Notes: generated by a model not told the origin, from the letters alone. DNA of 64,000 bases from Candidatus Ligilactobacillus excrementigallinarum (GCA_019114385.1 DXFP01000036.1:1-64000); one strand, 5' to 3'. Positions 49,028 through 57,598 are shown, numbered from the stretch's first letter. Translations and numbers: made by a program.

Positions 49028-49444
49028 ATGAATATTTCGGCGGTAGGTAAAAAATTTGATTTAACAACTGATACACTGCGCTACTACGAACGTGAAGGAT
49101 TAATCCCGCCAGTTCACCGTAATGAAAGTGGTTATCGTGATTATACTAATTATGATTTAAACTGGATCTACTTTGTCCGGGCAATGAGAAAAGCAGGCGT
49201 TTCAGTTGAATCAATGATTGAATATACAAAGCTGTTCATGCAAGACCGTAAGGGGACTGCTGAAGCCCGCAAAGATATTTTACGCGAAGAAAAGGCGGAG
49301 TTAGAAGCGAAAATTTTTGATTTGCAGCAAACTTTAGATTATTTAAATTATAAAATTGATAATTTTGATGACCATATTCGAAACTTCGAGGATCGGCTTG
49401 ATCCATACATTCAAGATCAATTGAATGAAGAAGATGATAATTAA
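49028..49444 (+). CDS. MerR-family transcriptional regulator (second copy)
   Basis: A 138-residue MerR protein. The winged helix reads DLTTDTLRYYEREGLIPPVHRNESGYRDY, and the dimerisation helix is EEKAELEAKIFDLQQTLDYL. No Cys is present, so it does not sense by thiol or metal ligation through Cys. AAAGGAATG precedes the ATG. It clearly differs from the first MerR (45808), but is nearly identical in its first 50 codons to the decayed copy at 51637. The YyaN/AdhR-like type is usually linked to aldehyde or electrophile stress. Confidence 0.9.
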   Translation: MNISAVGKKFDLTTDTLRYYEREGLIPPVHRNESGYRDYTNYDLNWIYFVRAMRKAGVSVESMIEYTKLFMQDRKGTAEARKDILREEKAELEAKIFDLQQTLDYLNYKIDNFDDHIRNFEDRLDPYIQDQLNEEDDN

Positions 49445-49482
49445 AAATGGAATAAATTGTTATTTTTTAGCATGGAGAGAAA

Positions 49483-49523
49483 TTGAATTTATTTAAATTT
49501 ACTATATAATAGTAAGTAAATTT
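49483..49523 (+). promoter_or_regulatory. Promoter with a perfect palindrome over the -10 (second SDR)
   Basis: TTGAAT (49483-49488), 16-base spacer, TATAAT (49505-49510). The -10 lies inside a perfect 9-bp inverted repeat AAATTTACT-N11-AGTAAATTT (49495-49523). A hairpin AACCTTTT-ACTG-AAAAGGTT follows at about 49530-49550 in the leader. The palindrome differs from the MerR sites and suggests a separate repressor. Confidence 0.65.
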
Positions 49524-49607
49524 GGTGCGAACCTTTTACTGAAAAGGTTGATTTATCAAAAAGTATATTCTAAAATGAATGAAAATAATATTGGAGATGA
49601 AAGTGTT

Positions 49608-50417
49608 ATGAGTAAGAATTTAGAAAATAAAGTTGCAATCGTAACTGCCGCAAGTCGCGGAATTGGTTTGGCAATTACTAAGAAGTTCGTTGAAGAAGGC
49701 GCCATCGTTTATATGGCAGTGCGTGATAGTGAAAAGAATCGTAAATTAACAGCTGAAATGCATGCTGAAAATCCAAATTATCGATCAGTAATTTACAATG
49801 CTTTTGACTTCGATACTTATGAACCAATGATTCAAGAAGTTGTAAAGGATGCCGGTCACTTGGATATCTTAGTAAATAACTTTGGAACAACAAATGTTAA
49901 GGAAGATACAACTTTAGTTGACGGCAACAGCGAAGCATTCTTTGATATCGTAAATAAGAACTTAGCTAGTGTATATTACACTTCAAAATACGCAGTTAAG
50001 GCAATGAAAGGCCAAGAAAATGGCGGGAACATCATTAATATTTCATCAGTTGCTGGTACAAATCCTGATGTAAGTCGGTTAGCATATGGTGTTTCAAAGG
50101 CAGCCATCAACTCATTGACTCAACAAACAGCAGTTGAATATGCCCGGGACGGTATTCGTGCAAATGCTGTTTTGCCTGGCTTTGTAGGCACAGATGGAGC
50201 AATGCAAAACATGTCACAAAGTTTCTTGGATGGTTTCTTGAAGCATGTGCCATTGGATGAAATCGTTAAGCCGGAAGACATTGCCAATATGGTTGCATTC
50301 TTGGCAAGTGACGAGTCACGCTATGTTACAGGTGAATTGATTCCAGTTGCCGGTGGATTTGGATTGCCAACACCAATTTTTGGCGATGTGATGAGTGGCA
50401 ATACGGAACAAAGATAA
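49608..50417 (+). CDS. SDR-family oxidoreductase (second)
   Basis: A 269-residue classical SDR from ATG 49608 (MSKNLENKVAIVTAASRGIG). Motifs: TAASRGIG, NNFG for NNAG, Ser in NISSVAGTN, and YGVSK with the catalytic Tyr and Lys. The C-terminal VTGELIPVAGGFGLP is the usual substrate-loop end. GGAGATG lies twelve bases upstream; in-frame ATGs at 49578 and 49548 are alternatives. It has its own promoter with a palindrome over the -10. Substrate unknown; cytoplasmic. Confidence 0.88.
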   Translation: MSKNLENKVAIVTAASRGIGLAITKKFVEEGAIVYMAVRDSEKNRKLTAEMHAENPNYRSVIYNAFDFDTYEPMIQEVVKDAGHLDILVNNFGTTNVKEDTTLVDGNSEAFFDIVNKNLASVYYTSKYAVKAMKGQENGGNIINISSVAGTNPDVSRLAYGVSKAAINSLTQQTAVEYARDGIRANAVLPGFVGTDGAMQNMSQSFLDGFLKHVPLDEIVKPEDIANMVAFLASDESRYVTGELIPVAGGFGLPTPIFGDVMSGNTEQR

Positions 50418-50520
50418 GGATGTGAGAGCCGTTTCGAGCAACGGTCAATATAGCAACTCGAATGAGCTCAGAAAGTTGCATACTTCTTAACTGCAAAGCA
50501 GTATCACTTACGTACAAAAT
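50418..50520 (+). other. 3' intergenic sequence after the second SDR
   Basis: Begins AAGGATGTGAGAGCCGTTTC directly after the stop; a related word follows phosphoketolase and the sugar transporter. It holds several short inverted repeats (CCGTTTCGAGCAACGG) but no gene. Confidence 0.35.
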
Positions 50521-50531
50521 ATTCTAATTAA

Positions 50532-50694
50532 AGGAAGGCGTGACAAAACACCCTAAACAGGCATGTTGTAAGGAAAATCGAACGAATTACGTAGTAAAGA
50601 TTCGGAGGTTTTTGAATTTACAGGCATGCCTGTTTGTTTTAAAAGTTGATTATGCGGATATAGAAATAGAGGTTGGACTTATGTCACAACCTCC
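50532..50694 (+). repeat. Dispersed palindromic repeat, full copy R13
   Basis: Complete order: outer arm AGGAAGGCGTGACAAAAC, inner arm AAACAGGCATGTTGTAAGG, centre GAATTACGTAGTAAAGATTCGG, inner arm ACAGGCATGCCTGTTTG, ATTATGCGGATATAG, outer arm TTATGTCACAACCTCC. The ORF track extends the next gene (50540) through it, which is why that protein seems to start MTKHPKQACC. Confidence 0.92.
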
Positions 50695-50719
50695 TTATTT
50701 TATAAAGGAGCAAAACATT

Positions 50720-51559
50720 ATGAAACATAAATTAAAGAGGATTATATTACTGTTAATTGTGATTATTTTAATTTTTGGACTTGTTGTCGGGATGGGTCAA
50801 AATGCAGAACGTCGCCATGAACGAAACCGCTTTGCACACACGACGCCTACACTATTCTTTCATGGATTTGGCAGTAGTTCACATGCTGAAGAACAGATGG
50901 TTAATTCTTTGAAAAGTAAAGGAATCACAAATACAGTAATTAAAGCAAATGTGAATTCAGGCGGACAAGTTTCGCTTTCTGGAAAATTACCGCATAAAAT
51001 CAAGAATCCAGTCGTAGAAGTGAATTTTGAAAATAGTCGAGAAACCAACTATCGTATTGATGGTAAATGGACTAAAAATGTAGTTAAGGCTTTGCAAAAA
51101 CGCTATGGAATGAAAACGATGAACATGGTGGGACATTCCATGGGAAATATGGATATTATGTATTATTTGCTTGCGAATGCTAATGATTCTTCTCTTCCTA
51201 AATTAAAGAAGCAGGTTGATATTGCAGGACATTTTAATGGAATTTTAGGGTATTCTAAGCATCCTGATTCTCCAGTTAATCAAGCGGGAAAACCAGCTGC
51301 CATGGACCAATATTATCGAGAATTGCTGCCGCTAAGAAAAAACTATCCCAATAAGCAAGTTAAGGTATTAAATATTTATGGTAATGTTGGTAATGGCTCT
51401 GATGGACGGGTATCAAACAATTCATCTAAATCGTTGAAATATTTACTTAATGGACTTGAACTTTCTTATGAAGAGCGGGAAATTAAGGGAGTTTCACATA
51501 GTAAATTACATGATAATCGACAAGTTGATGATTTATTGGCTAAATTCATTTATGAATAA
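50720..51559 (+). CDS. DUF915-family alpha/beta hydrolase, copy 2 (intact motifs)
   Basis: A 279-residue protein from ATG 50720 (AAAGGAG upstream). The ORF-track start at 50540 lies in a repeat. It has an N-terminal signal-anchor (IILLLIVIILIFGLVVG), then the hydrolase domain with FHGFGSSSHAE, nucleophile elbow MVGHSMGNMDI (GxSxG), and a C-terminal GVSHSKLHDN that carries the catalytic His. DUF915 members are common exported or membrane-bound hydrolases of lactobacilli, with substrates unknown. It is the paralogue of 48099 and is followed by a MerR-type promoter and merR remnant, just as copy 1 is followed by a promoter and merR. Confidence 0.88.
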   Translation: MKHKLKRIILLLIVIILIFGLVVGMGQNAERRHERNRFAHTTPTLFFHGFGSSSHAEEQMVNSLKSKGITNTVIKANVNSGGQVSLSGKLPHKIKNPVVEVNFENSRETNYRIDGKWTKNVVKALQKRYGMKTMNMVGHSMGNMDIMYYLLANANDSSLPKLKKQVDIAGHFNGILGYSKHPDSPVNQAGKPAAMDQYYRELLPLRKNYPNKQVKVLNIYGNVGNGSDGRVSNNSSKSLKYLLNGLELSYEEREIKGVSHSKLHDNRQVDDLLAKFIYE

Positions 51560-51570
51560 AATAAAAACTC

Positions 51571-51601
51571 TTGCCTTGAAGTTGACTCTAGGGAATATTC
51601 T
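51571..51601 (+). promoter_or_regulatory. MerR-type promoter/operator 4
   Basis: TTGCCT, 19-base spacer TGAAGTTGACTCTAGGGAA, TATTCT. Retained upstream of a dead merR gene. Confidence 0.8.
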
Positions 51602-51636
51602 AATAGTGCAATAAATTGAAAAGTAAAGTGAAAGAA

Positions 51637-51819
51637 ATGAATATTTCTGCAGTAAGTAAAAAAATTTGATTTAACGCCAGATACGTTGCGTTACTACGAA
51701 CGTGAGGGTTTAATTCCCTCAGTTAATCGGAATGAAAGCGGCTATCGCGATTATATAAATTATGATTTGAATTGGAAGAAAAGATTTTTGATTTAACCTT
51801 CATGCTTTTAGATAACTGA
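51637..51819 (+). pseudogene. Decayed MerR-family gene
   Basis: ATGAATATTTCTGCAGTAAG matches the start of the merR at 49028 (ATGAATATTTCGGCGGTAGG). An extra A in a poly-A run shifts the frame after about eight codons, giving an early stop. In the shifted frame the protein continues DLTPDTLRYYEREGLIPSVN...YDLNW. About 100 codons are then deleted, and it ends KIFDLTFMLLDN. It is the remains of a duplicate regulator. Confidence 0.88.
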
Positions 51820-52020
51820 CATAATGGTGTTTTACAAAAAATAAATCTTATGCATTTTTATATAATTTCACTTACATTTATTAATTTTATTGATTAAAGT
51901 TCGATATTTTACCAAAAATATTTCATTAATTATTAACTTTTATCGTTTGTTTTGATATAATTCTTCATAGTGATTAGCAATCATTATATGAAATGTAAAA
52001 AAGTAAGGAGTGAGTAATGA

Positions 52021-53526
52021 ATGGCAAATCACAAGAATCTTAAAAAAGTAATCGCTGTCTCAAGTATGGCAGCAGCTACAATGGGAGCTGGCACAATTGT
52101 AAACGCTGATAACGTTCACCAACAACCAGTATCATCACAAAAATCAAGCATCTCAACAAAGGTTTCAACAGAATCACAATCTGTTAAGTCAAGCAGCAGG
52201 GTTGTTTTGAAGTCATCTAAATCATCTTCAACTAAGGTTTCATCTCAATCATCAGTAAAGAAAACTACATCAACAGCATCATCAAGTTCAAAGGCATCAA
52301 CTAAGACTTCGTTAATTTCAGCTAAGAAAGCTCAACCAATGAACTTAGCTGCAGTACAACAAGGTAAGATGACAAGTGATGTTAAGTCAACAACAGATCC
52401 ATTGATGAATGACTTCAATAAGTGGAATAACTCAAGCGATAGCGACTTATCATATGATGCTAATGATGCAAAAACTGCTTATGATAGCATCAACCAAATT
52501 GCAAAACAATATGATGAAGGCGCATATGCAAACAAGAGTGATCGTGATTACATCATTAAAGATGTCGCTAACAGCTTAAAAAATGCCAAGTCTGACTATG
52601 ATATGAGTAAGACACTTTCGGATATTCCTAACTTAAAAGAAAAGCAACAAATCTACAAGGATGTATATGAAGCATGGAACAATTTGTATAACTTATTAAC
52701 AAACGGCGAACCAGCACAAACCTCATCTCAAACCTCATCTTCAGCTAAATCATCATCAAAGAAGAATGATACAAAGGCTTCATCAATTTCAAAAGCTAAT
52801 AGTAAGAAAGACTCAGCTAAAAAATCATCAGAATCTTCAAAGAAAGTTTCATCACAGAATTCAAATAAGAATGCAGCAGATGCAGTATCAGCTATTGAAA
52901 CATTACAAGACGCAGCTAACAAATACCAAAACTCAAGCGATGCAACAACACAATCATACGCTCAAGAAGCACAACAATGGTTAAGCAACCTTGGAACATT
53001 CATGAATGCTCAAAAGAACGGTTGGAATAGTCAAAAAGAAATTGATAATGAAATCAATGCTTTGAAGAATGACATTAAATCAAACGAAGATATACTTAAT
53101 GCAAGTTGGTTCCATGGCAATGACGCAACTAAGGAAATTATCAAAGATCAAATTAATGCTGATAAAGCAATGTTGACTTACTTAACAGGTAACGTACAAG
53201 AAACACCAACTACAAAGAATGATGCTGAAGCAACATCATCAAAGAAAGCTGATCAAAAAGTTGCTGCTAAGAACATAACATCAGCTAAGAAGTCAGTAAG
53301 TAAAGTAAACAAGACTGTTTCAAGTAAATCTTTACATGAAACTCATATTGTTTCAGTTGCAACAAAGAATGCTGCTAAGAACATAAAATCAACAAAAGCT
53401 AATACTGCAACTAAGAAATCAACATTGCCACAAACTGGTGAAACAAACAATATTGGCGTATTAGCAGGTATTAGTGTTCTTGCAATCGCAGCTGCAGGTG
53501 CATTTTTATTCCGCAAACGTGGATAA
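52021..53526 (+). CDS. LPXTG-anchored Ser/Lys-rich surface protein
   Basis: A 501-residue exported protein. The N-terminal MANHKNLKKVIAVSSMAAATMGAGTIVNA gives a signal peptide ending near ANA/NAD. A Ser/Lys-rich low-complexity region (30-100) is followed by two short predicted-helical domains (about 105-220 and 285-390) separated by another Ser/Lys-rich linker. The C-terminus is LPQTGETNN, a hydrophobic segment and FRKRG, the sortase sorting signal. It is not of the KxYKxGKxW type seen in the other LPXTG protein. Function unknown; probably a cell-wall surface protein. A TATAAT with preceding TG lies at 51957, and AAGGAG twelve bases upstream supports the start. Confidence 0.85.
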   Translation: MANHKNLKKVIAVSSMAAATMGAGTIVNADNVHQQPVSSQKSSISTKVSTESQSVKSSSRVVLKSSKSSSTKVSSQSSVKKTTSTASSSSKASTKTSLISAKKAQPMNLAAVQQGKMTSDVKSTTDPLMNDFNKWNNSSDSDLSYDANDAKTAYDSINQIAKQYDEGAYANKSDRDYIIKDVANSLKNAKSDYDMSKTLSDIPNLKEKQQIYKDVYEAWNNLYNLLTNGEPAQTSSQTSSSAKSSSKKNDTKASSISKANSKKDSAKKSSESSKKVSSQNSNKNAADAVSAIETLQDAANKYQNSSDATTQSYAQEAQQWLSNLGTFMNAQKNGWNSQKEIDNEINALKNDIKSNEDILNASWFHGNDATKEIIKDQINADKAMLTYLTGNVQETPTTKNDAEATSSKKADQKVAAKNITSAKKSVSKVNKTVSSKSLHETHIVSVATKNAAKNIKSTKANTATKKSTLPQTGETNNIGVLAGISVLAIAAAGAFLFRKRG

Positions 53527-53545
53527 AAAACTAAGAACTGCTTTC

Positions 53546-53579
53546 AAGGAGTTGTGACATTAAGTCCAACTCCTTTTTT
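53546..53579 (+). terminator. Solo outer-stem terminator R14
   Basis: AAGGAGTTGTGACATTAAGTCCAACTCCTTTTTT: GGAGTTG pairs with CAACTCC, then a T-run. Immediately after the LPXTG gene and directly followed by a full repeat copy. Confidence 0.8.
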
Positions 53580-53582
53580 ATA

Positions 53583-53744
53583 GAAGGTGTGACAAAACTC
53601 AAAAAACAGGTATGTTGTAAAGAAAAAAACGAACGAATTACGTAGGATTGATTCGGAGGTTTTTGAATTTACAGACATGCCTGTTTGTTTTGAAATTCGA
53701 TTATGCGGATATAGAAATAGAGGCTGAACTTATGTCACACCTTC
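53583..53744 (+). repeat. Dispersed palindromic repeat, full copy R15
   Basis: Best complete copy: GAAGGTGTGACAAAAC, AAACAGGTATGTTGTAAAG, GAATTACGTAGGATTGATTCGG, ACAGACATGCCTGTTTG, ATTATGCGGATATAG, GAGGCTGAACTTATGTCACACC. Outer and inner arms can pair in a nested hairpin. Confidence 0.92.
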
Positions 53745-53920
53745 ACTTTTTAAAATTTTTTCGTGATTATTAACCTTGGATAGTTACTAGACCAGCAATT
53801 TGAAGCCATCTTTTTCATTTGTTTGCTGAGTTTGATTGAAAAATCGATCTTAAAAGGAATTTCATGACAATTTTGATAATGATGCACAATTGGTTTGAAA
53901 TCTATAAGGGACCACAAGTA
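53745..53920 (-). other. Gap between repeat R15 and the regulator gene, possible coding remnant
   Basis: On the minus strand an open frame of about 50 codons without a start (WSLIDFKPIVHHYQNCHEIP...) runs to a TAA near 53752. It may be a gene remnant, but I recognise no family and it could be chance. Confidence 0.25.
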
Positions 53921-54721
53921 TTATCTTTCTTTAATCGTTTTTCCTTCAAACGAATAACCAAAGCCGCGCACCGTCTTAATATATTTAGGATGTTGCGGAT
54001 CAGGTTCAATTTTATCCCGCAAATGACTAATATGGATATCAACGATTCGCGACGTACCCAAATCATTGTATTCCCAAACTCCGCGCAACAATTGTTCTCG
54101 CGACAGAACTTGTCCCTTATTTTGAACAAGAAAGTAGAGTAATTTAAATTCTTTAGGAGTTAATCCTAAATCAGTTCCATTTTTTAATACCCGATAATGA
54201 TCAATATCAAGAAGCAAGTCATCTAATTTAATGTGATTATGATGATTGTGATGAGTGTCCTGAATTTCATCAGCAGGGATAAAGTCGGACGTCACCTGAT
54301 CGTCAATGTTTATTTCAGGTTCAAATAATTCAGGAACCTTTTGATGTGAGTGGACAGCACGACTCCACATTGCTTGCTGAATACGGACAATAACTTCTTC
54401 ATATTCGTATGGCTCAACCAAATAACCATCAACGTGCAACGCAAACAACTGCATTTCATAATCTAAATCTTTTTTGGATGCCAAAGCTAAAATTGGCTTA
54501 TTAAAAGTTTCTCGGATTTTTTGAATAAAGGGGAGGGTTTCTTCTTTGGTTGTAGCATCTAGATCCCAGATGATACCAGCTACATGTTTATGTTGAATAA
54601 AGTCCATTACATCTGTAATTTCAGTAGTATTGTAAACCATCCAACCATGATCGTTGCAGTACGTATTCAGTTTCATAAATAGCGGTAATTTTTTGGTTAT
54701 TAAAATTAAACGATCTTCCAT
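53921..54721 (-). CDS. Atypical OmpR/PhoB-type response regulator beside the pst operon
   Basis: A 266-residue protein from ATG 54721. The C-terminal winged helix is canonical (LTPKEFKLLYFLVQNKGQVLSREQLL, SRIVDIHISHLRDKIE, YIKTVRGFGYSF). The N-terminal receiver-like domain is degenerate: the acidic pair after strand 1 is missing (LILITKK instead of VVDDE), and the conserved Lys near its end is Glu (YLVEPYEY for YLTKPF). An Asp is still present in IIWDLDA. A linker with HHNHHNH joins the domains. It is divergent to pstS, so it probably binds the Pho boxes; no histidine kinase is adjacent. The ORF-track start three codons earlier is possible. Confidence 0.82.
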   Translation of the reverse strand: MEDRLILITKKLPLFMKLNTYCNDHGWMVYNTTEITDVMDFIQHKHVAGIIWDLDATTKEETLPFIQKIRETFNKPILALASKKDLDYEMQLFALHVDGYLVEPYEYEEVIVRIQQAMWSRAVHSHQKVPELFEPEINIDDQVTSDFIPADEIQDTHHNHHNHIKLDDLLLDIDHYRVLKNGTDLGLTPKEFKLLYFLVQNKGQVLSREQLLRGVWEYNDLGTSRIVDIHISHLRDKIEPDPQHPKYIKTVRGFGYSFEGKTIKER

Positions 54722-54789
54722 GCAGTTCACCTTCCCTTATGTACAATTCTTCTTTTATTATTTCATACCAAATAAAAAAACACTAATTA

Positions 54790-54867
54790 TTTACAAAACA
54801 TTTACATAAAAACTACATTTAAACTTTTTTTACATAGCATTTACATGAAATCTATGGGCTTTTTACA
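54790..54867 (+). promoter_or_regulatory. Pho box: 11-bp phased TTTACA direct repeats
   Basis: TTTACA at 54790 and 54801, ACTACA at 54812, then TTTACA at 54829, 54840 and 54862: direct repeats spaced by 11 or 22 bases in two groups. This matches the TTWACA repeats recognised by PhoP-type regulators of Gram-positive bacteria. They lie between the divergent regulator and pstS; a TATAAT -10 for pstS is at 54888-54893. Confidence 0.82.
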
Positions 54868-54921
54868 TGCCGAGTGTATCTTAAAAGTATAATTAAGCCC
54901 GGCGTTGAAAGGAGTTTGGAA

Positions 54922-55785
54922 ATGAAAAACAAGAAGGCGACATTGCTTGCCGTTTTAGGATTGTTAGGAATTATGCTTGCAGGATGCGGTAAACAGCAGG
55001 CAACAGATAAAATTACGATTGTGGGATCTACGGCATTGCAGCCATTAGTGGAAAAGGCCGCAAATGAATTTGATCAGGAACATCAAGGAAATATTACAGT
55101 CCAAGGCGGCGGATCAGGTACAGGATTGAGTCAAGTACAGGAAGGTGCGGTTCAAATTGGAAATTCAGATGTATTTGCGAGTCAACAAAACGGAATCAGA
55201 GCGAATGAATTGGTGGACCATAAAGTTGCAGTTGCAGGAATTGCCCCGATTGTCAATCGCGGAGTAAATATTAAAAATGTGACAATGAAACAATTACGTG
55301 AGATTTTTACTGGAAAAATTACCAACTGGAAACAATTAGGCGGTAAAGATCAAGAAATTGTAGTTATTAACCGGTCGAAAGGAAGCGGAACCCGGGTAAC
55401 ATTTGAAAGTGACGTAATGAAGGGTGTTGAACCAATGAGTGCTCAAGAGCAAGAATCAAATGGAACAGTCCAACAGATTGTTTCTAACACTCCTGGGGCA
55501 ATCAGTTATATTTCATTTTCATATTTGCGTAGTCAAGGAATCAAGCCTTTGATGATTGATGGCGTAAAGCCCACTAGCAAAAACGTAGAAACAAATAAAT
55601 GGAAAATTTGGTCATATGAACACATGTATACCAAAGGAAAACCAACTGGTAAAACAAAGAAGTTCTTGCAATTTATGTTATCAGACAAGGTGCAGAACAG
55701 TTTAGTAGAAGAAATGAAGTATATCAGTATTCATCAAATGCAAGTCGAAAAGAGTCCGTCAGGCAAGATAACTGAAATTAAGTAA
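54922..55785 (+). CDS. pstS: Phosphate ABC transporter substrate-binding lipoprotein PstS
   Basis: A 287-residue lipoprotein from ATG 54922 after AAAGGAG; the ORF-track start at 54874 lies in the promoter. The lipobox is MLAGC at about residue 22. TIVGSTALQPLVEKAANEF, QGGGSGTGLSQV and NRSKGSGTRVTFE supply the phosphate-binding loops of the PBP fold. It captures phosphate outside the membrane and delivers it to PstCA. First gene of pstSCAB1B2-phoU, controlled by the Pho box above. Confidence 0.97.
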   Translation: MKNKKATLLAVLGLLGIMLAGCGKQQATDKITIVGSTALQPLVEKAANEFDQEHQGNITVQGGGSGTGLSQVQEGAVQIGNSDVFASQQNGIRANELVDHKVAVAGIAPIVNRGVNIKNVTMKQLREIFTGKITNWKQLGGKDQEIVVINRSKGSGTRVTFESDVMKGVEPMSAQEQESNGTVQQIVSNTPGAISYISFSYLRSQGIKPLMIDGVKPTSKNVETNKWKIWSYEHMYTKGKPTGKTKKFLQFMLSDKVQNSLVEEMKYISIHQMQVEKSPSGKITEIK

Positions 55786-55797
55786 GGAAGTGAAAAC

Positions 55798-56703
55798 ATG
55801 GATGAAATTAAGCCAAAATTATTATCAAAGTCAAAGCAAACAGCCGAAGATCGGCGCGGTAAAATTCTATGTTATGCCTGCTTAAGTTTGATTGTGGTGT
55901 TAATTGTTTCAATTTTGTACTTCATTATGGATAAGGGTGCGGCAACATTTACACAAAATCATTTAAGCATCACTGAGTTCTTTACTGGAACAAAGTGGGA
56001 TCCAGGACATCATTTAATTGGTGCATTGCCAATGATTACAACTTCCTTCTTAGTTACGATTCTAGCTGCTTTATTAGCAACTCCGTTTGCAATTGGAGTG
56101 GCCATTTTCATGACTGAATACGCTCCTAAGAAGGGCACAAAGGCATTGCGCGCAGTCATTGAATTGTTAGTAGGGATTCCTTCAGTTGTCTACGGTTATA
56201 TCGGACTAATGGTAGTGGTGCCATTTGTACGGAAAATAATTGGTGGAACTGGATTTGGAATTTTGGCTGGGACTTTAGTTTTATTTGTAATGATTTTACC
56301 AACTGTGATTTCTTTAACAGCAGATAGTTTGAAATCTATTCCAGTAAGTTATCGGCAAGCAGCCTTGGCGTTAGGGGCTACCAAGTGGCAATCAATTTAT
56401 AAAATTGTGTTACGCGCAGCTTTACCTGGAATTTTAACGGCAATTATTTTTGGAATGACACGCGCCTTTGGTGAAGCATTAGCTGTCCAAATGGTAATTG
56501 GAAATGCAGTTTTGATGCCGCATGGTTTAGGTACTCCAACAGCAACTTTAACTAGTCAATTAACCAGTCAAATGGGAAATACAGTCTTAGGAACGGTTTC
56601 AAATAACGCATTATGGTCATTGGCCTTGATTTTATTATTAATGTCATTGGCATTTAACTTGCTGATTAGATTTATTACTCGGAAAGGAGCAATTAAGCGA
56701 TGA
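55798..56703 (+). CDS. pstC: Phosphate ABC transporter permease PstC
   Basis: A 301-residue permease with six hydrophobic segments. The EAA-like cytoplasmic loop is YRQAALALGATKWQSIYKIVLRAALPGI, and VELLVGIPSVVYGYIGL is typical of PstC. It pairs with PstA in the membrane. It is 12 bases after pstS, and its end overlaps the start of pstA by four bases. Confidence 0.97.
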   Translation: MDEIKPKLLSKSKQTAEDRRGKILCYACLSLIVVLIVSILYFIMDKGAATFTQNHLSITEFFTGTKWDPGHHLIGALPMITTSFLVTILAALLATPFAIGVAIFMTEYAPKKGTKALRAVIELLVGIPSVVYGYIGLMVVVPFVRKIIGGTGFGILAGTLVLFVMILPTVISLTADSLKSIPVSYRQAALALGATKWQSIYKIVLRAALPGILTAIIFGMTRAFGEALAVQMVIGNAVLMPHGLGTPTATLTSQLTSQMGNTVLGTVSNNALWSLALILLLMSLAFNLLIRFITRKGAIKR

Positions 56704-57596
56704 ATCCAAAAACCAGCGATAAGATAGCACGGAAAGTCATTTACGGGGTTGTCGTCTTATTGATTTTATTACTTGTTTTCTTAATTGGATATATTTTAGT
56801 AACTGGTTTGCCAGATATGTCATGGCACTTCTTAACTAGTGTGAGTGAATCTTTTGAAGCAGGCGGTGGAATTCGAGATCAAATTTTTAATTCAGTATAT
56901 ATCTTGATTTTAACTACTTTGATTTCATTGCCAATTGCTTTAGGAGTGGGAATCTATCTTGCAGAATATGCTAAGGATAACTGGTTCACTAATTTCTTGC
57001 GGACCATTATTGAATTATTAAGTTCATTACCGTCAATTGTTGTTGGTTTATTTGGATATTTATTATTTGTAATTAAATTTCAAATTGGCTTCTCAATTAT
57101 TTCCGGGGCAATTACGTTAACTTTCTTTAATTTACCATTGTTAACCCGCAGTATTGAAGATGCTTTTCGTTCAGTTCCGCGAGATCAGCGTGAAGCAGGA
57201 GTTTCACTTGGAATTTCAAAGTGGAAAACTATCACGGGCATTGTCTTACCATGTGCTTTACCTGAAATTTTAACTGGGATTATCTTGAGTGCAGGGCGAA
57301 TCTTCGGTGAAGCTGCGGCCCTGATTTACACAGCCGGTCAAAGTAACTCAGTAATTAATTATGCTGATTGGAATCCATTTTCTCCAACAAGTCCGTTAAA
57401 TATTTTCCGACCAGCCGAAACTTTGGCAGTTCATATTTGGAAAGTTAATACTGAATCAATCTTACCAGATGCTCACCAAGTTTCTAGTGGTTCAGCAGCA
57501 GTCTTAATTATTGTAATTTTAATTTTTAACTTTGGTGCTCGCTGGCTCGGAAATACAGTTTATCGTAAGTTAACAGCAACAGAAAAAGGAAAATAA
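56700..57596 (+). CDS. pstA: Phosphate ABC transporter permease PstA
   Basis: A 298-residue permease, six hydrophobic segments. The EAA loop is DQREAGVSLGISKWKTITGIVLPCALPEIL; IELLSSLPSIVVGLFGYLLF and GRIFGEAAALIYTAG match PstA. Overlaps pstC by four bases (ATGA), and pstB1 starts two bases after its stop, so translation is coupled. Confidence 0.97.
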   Translation: MNPKTSDKIARKVIYGVVVLLILLLVFLIGYILVTGLPDMSWHFLTSVSESFEAGGGIRDQIFNSVYILILTTLISLPIALGVGIYLAEYAKDNWFTNFLRTIIELLSSLPSIVVGLFGYLLFVIKFQIGFSIISGAITLTFFNLPLLTRSIEDAFRSVPRDQREAGVSLGISKWKTITGIVLPCALPEILTGIILSAGRIFGEAAALIYTAGQSNSVINYADWNPFSPTSPLNIFRPAETLAVHIWKVNTESILPDAHQVSSGSAAVLIIVILIFNFGARWLGNTVYRKLTATEKGK

Positions 57597-57598
57597 AA

